Made by a program: the position numbers and the translations under genes. Positions 1-6,829 of a DNA stretch of 17,976 nucleotides are shown here, piece by piece (position 1 is the first letter of the stretch; every line of letters begins with the position of its first letter). The stretch lies in assembly GCA_910579545.1 (NCBI GenBank), contig CAJTVI010000055.1:1-17976 (forward strand). The letters run 5' to 3'. The notes beneath the pieces were generated by a model. The model had not been told where the DNA came from, made no database searches, and saw only the letters and a program-made list of their open reading frames with translations. The DNA is from an uncultured Oscillospiraceae bacterium. Lineage in GTDB: Bacteria; Bacillota; Clostridia; Oscillospirales; Ruminococcaceae.

Positions 1-27
1 CGCAAAGCGGGGGGCGGCCCGGCCTTT
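1..27 (+). terminator. Possible right half of a terminator cut by the window edge
   Basis: The first bases are a GC-rich block running into a T6 tract at about 25-30. This looks like the 3' arm and T tract of an intrinsic terminator whose 5' arm lies outside the window. It would serve a rightward transcript entering from the left, and possibly also the leftward gene ending at 52. The partner arm is not visible, so this is a weak call. Confidence 0.3.
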
Positions 28-51
28 TTTAAGCAGTTGGCGTTTGCCGCG

Positions 52-1659
52 TCAGCGGTTCCATTTTTCGCACAGCTCGTCGATCTGGCCCGCAAAACGG
101 CCAAGGTCCTTGTTGGTGCCGCCCTTGTTGCGGCCGATCACCTCCAGCAGGCGCTTGCCGGCAGCCAGCAGCCGCTGGTAGGCCGCGCTGACCGGGTAGC
201 CGTCGCCCTGGGCGATCTTGGGCTGCTTGCGCTGGCGGTTGCCCTCGGTGATCCAGCGGCCCTCGGCAAAATCGTACTCGCCGCCCGGATAGGGGGCCGC
301 CGCGTCGTACCCAAATTCGCCCTGCAAGCGCGCGGTAAAGGAATCGCACACCGCATCGTCGCCGTGGACCACAAACACCTTTTTGGGCTTTTGCTCAAAA
401 TTGCCCAGCCAGCCGATCAGCGCGCCGGAATCGGCGTGGCTGCTCATGCCCTCCAGCTTTTGGATATGGGCCCGCACCTCGATCTCCTCGCCGAAGATGC
501 GCACCTTGGGGGTGCCCTCCAGCAGGGCCCGGCCAAGGGTGCCGTGGGTCTGGTAGCCCACAAACAAAATGGTGGACTCCGGCCGCCAGAGGTTGTGCTT
601 GAGGTGGTGGCGGATCCGCCCGGCCTCGCACATGCCGCTGGCCGAGAGGATCACCTTGCAGCGGTGGTCCTCGTTGATGGCGCGGGAATCCTCGCTGGTC
701 ACGCTGATCACAAGGTCCTGGAAGGAGATGGGGTTGACCCCCTCGCGCAGCAAGGCGAGGCAGCGCTCGTTGCAGCAGTCCCAGATATTGCGGTTAAAGA
801 TGTTGGTGGCCTCGTTGGCCAGGGGGCTGTCCACATACACCGGGAAGCGGTCGTGCCCCTTGACCAGCCCCCGCGCCTTGATCTGCTGCAAAAAGTGCAG
901 AAGCTGCTGGGTGCGCCCCACCGCAAAGGAGGGGATGACCACGTTGCCGCCCCGGTCAAAGGTCTTTTGCAGCACCTCGGCCAACAGGGGGATATAGTCC
1001 TGCTGGGGGCCGTGGGTGCGGTCGCCGTAGGTGCACTCCATCACCACATAGTCGGCCTGGTGCAGCGGCTGGGGGTTGCGGATGATCTTTTGGTTGCAGT
1101 TGCCAATATCGCCCGAAAAGACGATCAGTTCGGTTTTGCCCCCCTCGCTGATCCACACCTCGATGTTGGCGCTGCCCAAGAGGTGGCCCGCGTCGTTAAA
1201 GCGGATGTCGATCCCGTCAAACAGGTGGACCACCCGCCCATAGGGGTAGGGCTTGAACAGCTGCGCCGCCGCCACCGCGTCCTCCACCGTGTAGATGGGC
1301 ACATAGGGCTGGCCGCCGGCGCGCTTGGCCTTGCGGTTGCGCCACTCGGCCTCAAACTCCTGGATGTGGGCCGAGTCGCGCAGCATGATATCGCACAGCT
1401 GGGCGGTGGCGGTGGTGGCGTACACCGGCCCCGAAAACCCCTGCTTGACCATCAGCGGGATCAGGCCGGAATGGTCGATGTGGGCATGGGTGAGCAGGAT
1501 TGCGTCCAACTCGCCCGGGGCGATGGGAAGCGGCTGGTTTTCGTAGATGTCCGGCCCCTGCTCCATGCCGCAGTCTACCAGCATTTTTCTGCCGCAGGCC
1601 TCCAGCAGCATGCTGGAGCCGGTCACCTCGTGCGCCGCGCCCAAAAATGTAAGCTTCAT
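52..1659 (-). CDS. Beta-CASP metallo-beta-lactamase-fold RNase/exonuclease (YSH1/CPSF-like)
   Basis: This 535-residue protein has the metallo-beta-lactamase signature THAHIDH (H58, H60, D62, H63) that binds two zinc ions. It is followed by GHLLGSA and FSGDIG metal-ligand motifs. The ECTYGDR segment begins the beta-CASP insert, and SSHAD and VHGDD lie near the C terminus. This order is typical of the COG1236/YSH1 family of RNA-processing nucleases related to CPSF-73 and RNase J, so a role in RNA turnover in the cytoplasm is expected. The start at 1659 is chosen because GGGAGG sits 8 bases upstream; an in-frame upstream ATG lacks this support. The last 75 or so residues are a basic extension beyond the catalytic core with no motif I recognise. 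It appears to be a single-gene transcript with its own extended -10 promoter. Substrate polarity (RNA or DNA, endo or exo) cannot be read from the sequence. Confidence 0.9.
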   Translation of the reverse strand: MKLTFLGAAHEVTGSSMLLEACGRKMLVDCGMEQGPDIYENQPLPIAPGELDAILLTHAHIDHSGLIPLMVKQGFSGPVYATTATAQLCDIMLRDSAHIQEFEAEWRNRKAKRAGGQPYVPIYTVEDAVAAAQLFKPYPYGRVVHLFDGIDIRFNDAGHLLGSANIEVWISEGGKTELIVFSGDIGNCNQKIIRNPQPLHQADYVVMECTYGDRTHGPQQDYIPLLAEVLQKTFDRGGNVVIPSFAVGRTQQLLHFLQQIKARGLVKGHDRFPVYVDSPLANEATNIFNRNIWDCCNERCLALLREGVNPISFQDLVISVTSEDSRAINEDHRCKVILSASGMCEAGRIRHHLKHNLWRPESTILFVGYQTHGTLGRALLEGTPKVRIFGEEIEVRAHIQKLEGMSSHADSGALIGWLGNFEQKPKKVFVVHGDDAVCDSFTARLQGEFGYDAAAPYPGGEYDFAEGRWITEGNRQRKQPKIAQGDGYPVSAAYQRLLAAGKRLLEVIGRNKGGTNKDLGRFAGQIDELCEKWNR

Positions 1660-1757
1660 GGCGATGCCTCCCTTGCGATGGTTTCGCCCCCCCAAAAACG
1701 GCGGGGCGGCCGGCGCTTTGCCCCACGCCGGGCAAAACGCCGGACTATTTTGCCTAC

Positions 1758-1766
1758 ATTATAGCA
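1758..1766 (-). promoter_or_regulatory. Extended -10 promoter of the beta-CASP nuclease gene
   Basis: Read leftward, the sequence is TGCTATAAT: a perfect -10 box with the TGn extension, about 100 bases before the ATG at 1659. No good -35 box sits at 16-18 bases, which is acceptable for extended -10 promoters. The surrounding stretch is AT-rich compared with the genes. Confidence 0.6.
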
Positions 1767-1830
1767 TATTTTTGGGCATTTGGCGTTATTTTTTTGCACA
1801 AATTCATCAAACCTTAACAAAAAAGCACAA

Positions 1831-1872
1831 ACCCGGCCTTTGCGCAGCCCTAAGGCTGCGCAAAGGCCGGGT
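1831..1872 (-). terminator. Intrinsic terminator of the PTS EIIC-like gene
   Basis: A perfect 19-bp stem (1831-1849 with 1854-1872) closes on a 4-base CTAA loop. Read leftward it is followed by TTGTGCTTTTTTG, a usable U tract. It begins 33 bases after the stop codon at 1905. Confidence 0.85.
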
Positions 1873-1904
1873 ATTTCGCCGCGTAATTTTGCGCCGGGGG
1901 CGGC

Positions 1905-3092
1905 TTATTGCAGGGCCAGGTCCCCTTCCCTGATCCAGCCGATGCGGCGCAGGACCAGGCAGAACGCGGTAGAGAGCACCGCCGGCAGCACAAAGCTGAT
2001 GAGCACAAGGCCGAGCCAGTCGGCGCCGGTAATGGCCGCTCTGGCCCCGCTGGCCAATTCCGCCGCCCAGCCGGTGTACACCCCGATCTGCCCCACCAGG
2101 CCGCAGGTGCCCATGCCGGAGGAGATGGCCGCGCCGTTCATCTCCAGCCGGAACAGGCAGGTGGCGATCGGCCCGGTAATGGCGCTGGCCAGGGTGGGCG
2201 GGATCCAGACGCGCGGATTTTTAACAATGTTGCCCATCTGCAGCATGCTGGTGCCAAGCCCCTGGCTGACCAGCCCGCCTACCCCATTTTCGCGCCAGCT
2301 CATCACCGCAAAGCCCACCATCTGGGCGCAGCAGCCGGCCACCGCCGCGCCGCCGGCCAGGCCGGTAAGCCCCAGCGCGGCGCAGATGGCCGCCGAGCTG
2401 ATGGGCAGGGTGAGGGCCATGCCGATGACCACCGAGACAATGATGCCCATAAAGAAGGGCTGCAGTTCGGTGGCCCACATGATGATGCGCCCCACCGAAC
2501 TGGCCGCGCTGCCGATGGCCGGGGCGCAGAGGGCCGAGAGCAGGATGCCCGCAAAGATGGTGGCCAGCGGGGTCACAAGGATGTCCACCTTTGTCTCCTT
2601 GCTGACCGCCTTGCCGAGCTCGGCCGAGAGGATGGCGACAAACAGCACGGCCAGCGGCCCCCCTGCCCCGCCCAGGGCGTTGGCGGCAAAGCCTACCGTG
2701 ACCATGCTGAAGAGTACGAGCGGCGGGGCCTGCAAAGCGTAGCCGATGGCGCAGGCCATGGCCGGGCCGCTCATGGCCGAGGCAAGCCCGCCCACCGTGT
2801 ACTCGGTTCCGGCGATCACGGCCACCGGCTGGGTCAAAAAGGCGATGCCAAACTGGGTGCCCACCGTGTTGATGATGGTGCCGATGAGCAGCGAGGCAAA
2901 CAGCCCCTGCGCCATGGCCCCCAGCGCGTCGATGCCGTACCGCTGGGCCGAGAATACGATGTTTTTGCGGGCCAAAAAGCCCTTGAAGCCCCCCTTTGCG
3001 CCGCCGGCCGGGGCCGCCGGGCCTCCCGGGGCCGCCTGACCCGCCGGTTTTTGGGGATCTGCCGAGATTGCCGGGTTATGTGTATCCTTCAT
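1905..3092 (-). CDS. PTS EIIC-like membrane protein (PTS_EIIC_2 type)
   Basis: A 395-residue polytopic membrane protein. Residues 1 to about 45 are a Pro/Ala/Gly-rich hydrophilic tail. The rest is a series of roughly eight to ten hydrophobic segments rich in Gly and Ala, with features such as ARKNIVFSAQRYGIDALGAMAQGLF at the domain start, here recognised as the stand-alone EIIC family PF13303. The family resembles sugar-phosphotransferase permease subunits but occurs without EIIA or EIIB partners, and none is encoded nearby, so substrate and phosphorylation are unknown. The start at 3092 is set by GGAGGGAAGG five bases upstream. The open frame extends 163 codons further, but that part reads through the promoter and a repeat element and is not coding. 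A promoter and a palindrome lie directly upstream, and a strong terminator follows. Confidence 0.82.
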   Translation of the reverse strand: MKDTHNPAISADPQKPAGQAAPGGPAAPAGGAKGGFKGFLARKNIVFSAQRYGIDALGAMAQGLFASLLIGTIINTVGTQFGIAFLTQPVAVIAGTEYTVGGLASAMSGPAMACAIGYALQAPPLVLFSMVTVGFAANALGGAGGPLAVLFVAILSAELGKAVSKETKVDILVTPLATIFAGILLSALCAPAIGSAASSVGRIIMWATELQPFFMGIIVSVVIGMALTLPISSAAICAALGLTGLAGGAAVAGCCAQMVGFAVMSWRENGVGGLVSQGLGTSMLQMGNIVKNPRVWIPPTLASAITGPIATCLFRLEMNGAAISSGMGTCGLVGQIGVYTGWAAELASGARAAITGADWLGLVLISFVLPAVLSTAFCLVLRRIGWIREGDLALQ

Positions 3093-3111
3093 CTGTACCT
3101 TCCCTCCTCCA

Positions 3112-3129
3112 GAGCTGTCTTGACAGCTC
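3112..3129. promoter_or_regulatory. Palindrome GAGCTGTC-TT-GACAGCTC in the EIIC leader
   Basis: An 8-bp perfect inverted repeat with a 2-base centre lies between the predicted transcription start (about 3137) and the ribosome-binding site (about 3098-3107) of the EIIC-like gene. The very short centre suits a protein-binding operator better than an RNA hairpin. No local regulator can be assigned to it. Confidence 0.5.
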
Positions 3130-3143
3130 ACTTTACAGATGAC

Positions 3144-3172
3144 AGGATAGCACAAATCCTCCCAAAAAACAA
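3144..3172 (-). promoter_or_regulatory. SigA-type promoter of the EIIC-like gene
   Basis: Read leftward: TTGTTT (3172-3167), 17 bases, then TATCCT (3149-3144) with a TG extension. The spacing is ideal, though both boxes deviate from consensus. Confidence 0.5.
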
Positions 3173-3186
3173 GCCCGCGCCGCAAA

Positions 3187-3625
3187 GCGGTGGTGAGATA
3201 AGAAAACAAAGATTCCGAATAAAATTCGATCCACCGAGCAGTAGGCCGCAGCCGCGCGCAGCACATGCTGACGCATGCGCTGTTTGCGGGCGGCCCTTGC
3301 ATGGCCGTCGTTCGCCAAATCAAAGATTTGGACTCCGGCGCAACATTCGCTGGGCGGCCGCAGCCGTAAGGAAGAAAAGCGCAGCGGCCCTTGTCCGGCT
3401 TTAGGCCGGCCATTTCGCCTTTGGCGAAACCGGGCTGTCTGGTTGCAAGCCCCACCGAGGCTTGCATTTTACCGCTGACGCGGTAAAACCCCAGACCTTG
3501 GTGGAATGCAAGCTTTTCTGACGCAGCGGATGCGGCTGACCAGTAGAATGGGCGGTAAGGTGAATTGCCCCAAAGGGGCAAGAGAGAATCCCCTGGGGGA
3601 CTTTGTTTTCTTATGGAACCGCCGC
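3187..3625. repeat. Hairpin-rich element with 25-bp terminal inverted repeat (MITE-like or large structured RNA)
   Basis: The ends are inverted copies. ATAAGAAAACAAAG at 3198-3211 is matched perfectly by its complement at 3601-3614. The pairing continues outward over 3187-3197 and 3615-3625 with three mismatches and one G-T. Inside are successive short hairpins: 3216-3228, 3259-3282, 3315-3331, 3395-3409, 3413-3429, 3444-3466, 3467-3488, 3565-3581 and 3589-3600. Many have 7-9 bp arms and 3-4 base loops. GGCCGC/GCGGCC pairs (3244/3290) and GTCTGG/CCAGAC (3437/3491) enclose inner hairpins. No supported gene lies here; the open frame on the minus strand is just an extension of the EIIC gene. I infer a miniature mobile or interspersed repeat, or a large folded non-coding RNA. 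Which strand would be transcribed is unknown. Confidence 0.6.
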
Positions 3626-3777
3626 TAAATTGGGCGTGTCCAAACCGGGGAGAGATGTCCGGCGGCCGGGTGCGTGGGAGCAGTCTCTCAAGGCAACAGG
3701 ACCCCTGCCCCGAAAGCCTTTCGAGACTCTCCCCCGCGCCCGACTGTTTGCCTGATTTAAGCCGCCGCCCCGCCCAT
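3626..3777. other. Non-coding stretch between the hairpin element and the glycosyltransferase gene
   Basis: There is no convincing gene. The stretch holds smaller inverted repeats (AGTCTC 3682-3687 with GAGACT 3723-3728, and CGAAA-GCC-TTTCG around 3711-3723). It may be a further part of the neighbouring repeat family. No terminator with a U tract for the leftward glycosyltransferase gene was found. Confidence 0.35.
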
Positions 3778-4554
3778 TTACGCCCCCTGCCGCAGCAGCC
3801 GGCCGGGCGCGGCGGCGGGCCGCGAAAAGCACTGCTTGCCGCCCAGCAGGATGGCGTCGGCCTGCTGCTGGGTCAGGTAGTGCCGGCGCACCATCTGGCG
3901 CAGCACCTGCCGCTGGCGCTGGGCGGCGAGGCCGGGGTTTTCATCGAGGGCATAGGCGGAGGGGGCGTTGGGAATACCGGCCAGCATGGCGCACTGGGCC
4001 ATGTTCAGCCCCGAGGGCTCGCGGCTGTAATACCCCCCTGCCGCCTGCCCGATGCCGGTATACCCGCTGCCAAAGTAGATGGAATTGACATACAACTCCA
4101 AAATCTCCCGCTTGGTGCACACGTTTTCCAGTTCCAGGGCCATAAACAGCTCGGCAGCCTTGCGCACCAGGCGCTTTTCCTGGGTGAACCAGAGGTTTTT
4201 TGCCAGCTGCTGGGTGATGGTGCTGCCCCCCTGCACAAAATGGCCGGCCAAAAGGTCGTTCCACAAGGCGCGGGCAATGGCAATAAGGTCAAAGCCGGGG
4301 TGGCTGTAAAACCGCTGGTCCTCCACCGCCAGCACCGCCTGTATGTAAAAGGCGGGCAGCTTTTCCAGCGGGGTAAAGCCGGGGGTGCGGTGCACCTCCT
4401 CGATCTTTTCGGCAATGCTGCAGCTGCCCAGCGCCTGCCGGTAGAGGCAGTAGCCCTTGCAGGCCAGCACCAGCCCCAGGCAGAGCAGCGCCAGCAAAGC
4501 CAGCCCCGCCGCGGCCAGCATCCAGCGCAGCAGCCGGTGGATCATCTGCCTCAT
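3778..4554 (-). CDS. Monofunctional biosynthetic peptidoglycan glycosyltransferase (GT51)
   Basis: A 258-residue enzyme that polymerises lipid II into glycan strands at the outer face of the membrane. Residues about 11-32 form one N-terminal membrane anchor. The GT51 motifs then follow in order: VEDQRFYSHPGFD with catalytic E78; GGSTITQQLAKNLWF (109-123); RKAAELF with the second acidic residue E135; KREILELYVNSIYFGSGYTG (148-167); and LAGIPNAPSAYA (191-202). The protein ends soon after this domain with no transpeptidase module, so it is monofunctional (MtgA type) and not a class A penicillin-binding protein. The start at 4554 has AGGGAGGG upstream with about 9 bases of spacing. No clear promoter was found in the 288-bp divergent gap to the XRE gene. 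Confidence 0.92.
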   Translation of the reverse strand: MRQMIHRLLRWMLAAAGLALLALLCLGLVLACKGYCLYRQALGSCSIAEKIEEVHRTPGFTPLEKLPAFYIQAVLAVEDQRFYSHPGFDLIAIARALWNDLLAGHFVQGGSTITQQLAKNLWFTQEKRLVRKAAELFMALELENVCTKREILELYVNSIYFGSGYTGIGQAAGGYYSREPSGLNMAQCAMLAGIPNAPSAYALDENPGLAAQRQRQVLRQMVRRHYLTQQQADAILLGGKQCFSRPAAAPGRLLRQGA

Positions 4555-4778
4555 CCGGGCATCCCTCCCTGAAAAAATGGATCGTTTTGGCCGCTGCGCG
4601 CCATTTGGCGGCGGGCCCCTGCCGTATTCCCAGCATACCCCATCCGGGCGGGCGGCTTCCAGCGAACGGCCTTACGTTTTTCTTACATTTTTGCAAGATG
4701 CTTGCTTACACGCCGTCAGGCCGGCTGCCGCCAGCCCGCTTTGCTGCGCAGCGTTGCCCTGATGAAAGCGGGCGTTTC

Positions 4779-4807
4779 TTGCAGTGGATCGTGATAGGGG
4801 GTATGAT
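4779..4807 (+). promoter_or_regulatory. Promoter of the frameshifted XRE regulator
   Basis: TTGCAG (4779-4784), 17 bases, then TATGAT (4802-4807), 35 bases before the ATG at 4843. The -10 box matches five of six consensus bases. The ribosome-binding site GGAGGG (4830-4835) has ideal 7-base spacing. Confidence 0.55.
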
Positions 4808-4842
4808 AAAATTGACAGCGAAAACGATTGGAGGGTCAGAAA

Positions 4843-5483
4843 ATGGAAAAAGCCGATAAAGCCAAAATGACCTTGGGCGAAAAATACGGTCTGCGCGCAA
4901 AAGTGCGGGTCTTACCCAGGAACAGCTTGCCGAAAAGCTTTTTGTCTCCCGGCAGGCGATTACAAAATGGGAAGCCGGCAAGGGAATGCCCGATCTTGAA
5001 AACCTCAGGCAGCTTTCACGCCTCCTTAATGTCAGTATTGATTCCCTTCTTGACAGCGGGGAAGGGATCGACCTGACGGTTACAAGGGCAGAGATCCATC
5101 TTGAGGATTATGCATATACCCGGACCTTAAAGGGCCGTTGGAGCAAAAAAGCGGGCCAAAAGGATATGGCTGTGTGCAAAATGTATCCAAATGCCGAAAT
5201 ACACGCCCTCTTGGCCAGGCAGATCCCTGCCAAAGGGGAGAAAATCACGGATGCCGTCATAGGGTCTTTAACAAGCGCGCCGTTCGGCATACCGGAATTT
5301 TTGAACGGCATCAAAAACGCGGGGAAAGAATTTTACCTTGTGAGCCAGGCGGGCAAACAGTTTTTGGTCATCGTGACCGATGAATGGATCGAGAGCCGGC
5401 AGCTTGCCCAAAAAATTACCGGCCGCAAATTTTCGATAGGCATTTTTTTGTTTGTGGACTATGGTATTATCCCCCTCCCCTGA
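4843..5483 (+). pseudogene. XRE-family HTH regulator broken by a one-base frameshift
   Basis: The first frame reads MEKADKAKMTLGEK and then degenerates. One frame over, the text continues as a classic XRE helix-turn-helix: AGLTQEQLAEKLFVSRQAIT, KWEAGKGMPDLENL, LLNVSIDSLL. Adding one A to the A5 run at 4880-4884 joins the halves as MTLGEKIRSARKSAGLTQEQ, giving a 213-residue protein. The C-terminal 140 or so residues (PNAEIHALLARQIPAKGEK, GSLTSAPFGIPEFLNGIKNA, KEFYLVSQAGKQFLVIVTDE) form a domain I do not assign; it may sense a ligand or partner. Promoter and ribosome-binding site are intact, so either the break is recent, or it is a sequencing error, or expression depends on slippage. Base composition is AT-richer than the flanking genes. 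Target genes are unknown; it is divergent from the glycosyltransferase gene. Confidence 0.75.
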
Positions 5484-5626
5484 CAAGGCCGCGCACGCCC
5501 TTGCCAGGCGATGCTTTTGCTTTTGTGAACGGCCAAAAAGAAGCCCCCGCGAAACCCGCCGGTTCGTCGGTTTGCCGGGCGGCGGCGCGGGCGGTTTGTT
5601 CAATCTCCCGATTTTTTGCAGGGTGG
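5484..5626. other. Non-coding stretch after the XRE pseudogene
   Basis: No gene is supported here. A weak CAAGG/CCTTG pair directly after the stop and GC-rich partial repeats near 5545-5590 are visible, but none has the stem plus U tract of a clear terminator. Confidence 0.4.
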
Positions 5627-5654
5627 TTGATGTTGCCCCGCCCTGTTTTATAAT
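5627..5654 (+). promoter_or_regulatory. Strong SigA-type promoter far upstream of iclR
   Basis: TTGATG (5627-5632), 16 bases, then a perfect TATAAT (5649-5654). It lies about 340 bases before the iclR start, so it would give a long leader or serve a small RNA or leader peptide. A 21-codon open frame (5677-5742) begins 11 bases after GGAGG (5661-5665), but the predicted transcript start falls at that same GGAGG, so translation is doubtful. Confidence 0.55.
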
Positions 5655-5870
5655 AAAAGAGGAGGCCCATTTTTGCATGGCCGCGCCCCTGCGCGGGCCC
5701 CGCGCCTGCCCCCGGCCGGCCCGTTTGGCAAATAATATTTGATGCAGCGCGTTTTATTGTGTTCAGAGGCAGATAGGGCCGGCCCTGCCTGCCCTTGTGC
5801 CTGCCGCGACCTGCGCGCCTAAAACAGGGCCGCCCGACCCCCAAAAACGGCTTTGCGGGGCAAAAAGGAT

Positions 5871-5886
5871 GTTCGTTATCAGGAAC
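5871..5886. promoter_or_regulatory. Candidate IclR operator, site 1
   Basis: GTTCGTTATCAGGAAC is a 16-bp partial palindrome with GTTC/GAAC outer half-sites. A weak promoter (TTGCGG 5853-5858, 18 bases, TATCAG 5877-5882) would overlap it, which fits repression. Known operators of IclR-family regulators such as PcaR and PobR also contain GTTC-type half-sites. Assignment to the adjacent regulator is inferred. Confidence 0.45.
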
Positions 5887-5900
5887 CGCCCGCAATTTTT

Positions 5901-5916
5901 GTTCTCATATGCGAAC
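5901..5916. promoter_or_regulatory. Candidate IclR operator, site 2
   Basis: GTTCTCATATGCGAAC is a 16-bp palindrome with a single mismatched pair, sharing the GTTC-N8-GAAC frame of site 1. Its start is exactly 30 bp from that of site 1, about three helical turns, so two dimers would sit on the same face of the DNA. It ends 80 bases before the iclR start. Confidence 0.5.
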
Positions 5917-5996
5917 ACGCAGCCTGGCGCAAGCCGCCCTGTGCAGGCGGCCGGGACACGAAAAAAGCGGGGATGCGCCCGCGGGGAGGGATATGG

Positions 5997-6770
5997 ATGG
6001 CACAGCCCACCGGCACGCACCGCACCCTTGCCCGGGCGCTGGATGTTTTGGAGCTTTGCGGCACCTGCGCGCAGGGGTACACCCTCAGCCAGCTCAGCCG
6101 CCGGTTAAAGGCGCCCAAGAGCAGCCTGTTCCCATTGGTGCACACCCTGCACGAGCGGGGCTACCTTACCTGCGATGCGCAAAGCCAGTGCTACCGCATT
6201 GGCAGCATGGCGTTCCATCTGGGCAACCATTACCTGGACGGCGAGACCGTGATGGGCGAGATCCAGCGCATTATGCAGCAGGTGGTGGACGCCTGCGGCG
6301 AGACCTGCTATTTTGGCAGCCTGAAGGGCGGGGATGTGTTTTACATCAAGGAGGTGCGGCCGCCCAACCCCTTTGCCATGACGGCGGCCGTGGGCCGCAC
6401 CCTGCCGGCCTACGCCACCGGCATTGGCAAGGCGCTGCTGATGGACCACACCCTGCCCATGCTGCGGGCGCTTTACTACGACGGCCTGGTTGCCCTGACC
6501 GAAAACACCATCACCGATTTTTACACCCTGGCAAACCAGCTGGCCGCCATGCGGGCCGAGGGCTTTGCCCATGAGGAGGAGGAGAGCACCCGCCTGGTGC
6601 GCTGCCTGGCGGCGCCCATCCGCAAGGGGGGGCAGATCGTTGCCGCCATGAGCGTGGCCATGCCGGTGCCGCGGTTTGAGCCGGCCCTGGCCGAAAACGC
6701 CCGCGGCGCGCTGGGCGAGGCGTGCGGCCGGGTGGAACGGCTGATCCAGCATGTGGAGATCGTTTTTTAA
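5997..6770 (+). CDS. IclR-family transcriptional regulator of the galactonate operon
   Basis: A 257-residue regulator. Residues about 8-65 form the winged helix-turn-helix (ALDVLELCGTCAQGYTLSQL, RRLKAPKSSLFPLVHTLHER, GYL). Residues about 80-255 form the IclR effector domain with VGRTLPAYATGIGKALLMD (132-150) and TRLVRCLAAPIRKGGQIVAAMSV. The ATG at 5997 is preferred over the longer open frame because GGGGAGGG (5983-5990) precedes it by 6 bases. It lies 59 bases before the kinase gene, in the same direction, and is very likely cotranscribed with it. Members of this family often control sugar-acid use (KdgR is the best-known example), so a 2-keto-3-deoxy sugar acid or D-galactonate is the likely effector; this is inference. 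Two palindromes upstream may be its operators. Confidence 0.9.
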   Translation: MAQPTGTHRTLARALDVLELCGTCAQGYTLSQLSRRLKAPKSSLFPLVHTLHERGYLTCDAQSQCYRIGSMAFHLGNHYLDGETVMGEIQRIMQQVVDACGETCYFGSLKGGDVFYIKEVRPPNPFAMTAAVGRTLPAYATGIGKALLMDHTLPMLRALYYDGLVALTENTITDFYTLANQLAAMRAEGFAHEEEESTRLVRCLAAPIRKGGQIVAAMSVAMPVPRFEPALAENARGALGEACGRVERLIQHVEIVF

Positions 6771-6829
6771 CCGCAGACTGCAAAGCGGGGCCGCGGTGCG
6801 GGCCCGCCGGATAAAAAAGGAGGAAACCG

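Noticed and set aside
37..1764. Long plus-strand open frame (575 codons) opposite the beta-CASP nuclease gene
   Set aside because: It is a shadow of the GC-rich minus-strand gene; no ribosome-binding site and no recognisable protein.
1908..3404. 498-codon plus-strand frame opposite the EIIC gene
   Set aside because: It is low-complexity shadow translation with no start signal, and it runs into the repeat element.
3093..3581. N-terminal extension of the EIIC open frame by 163 codons
   Set aside because: It crosses the promoter, the palindrome and the hairpin-rich element, and the ribosome-binding site clearly sets the start at 3092.
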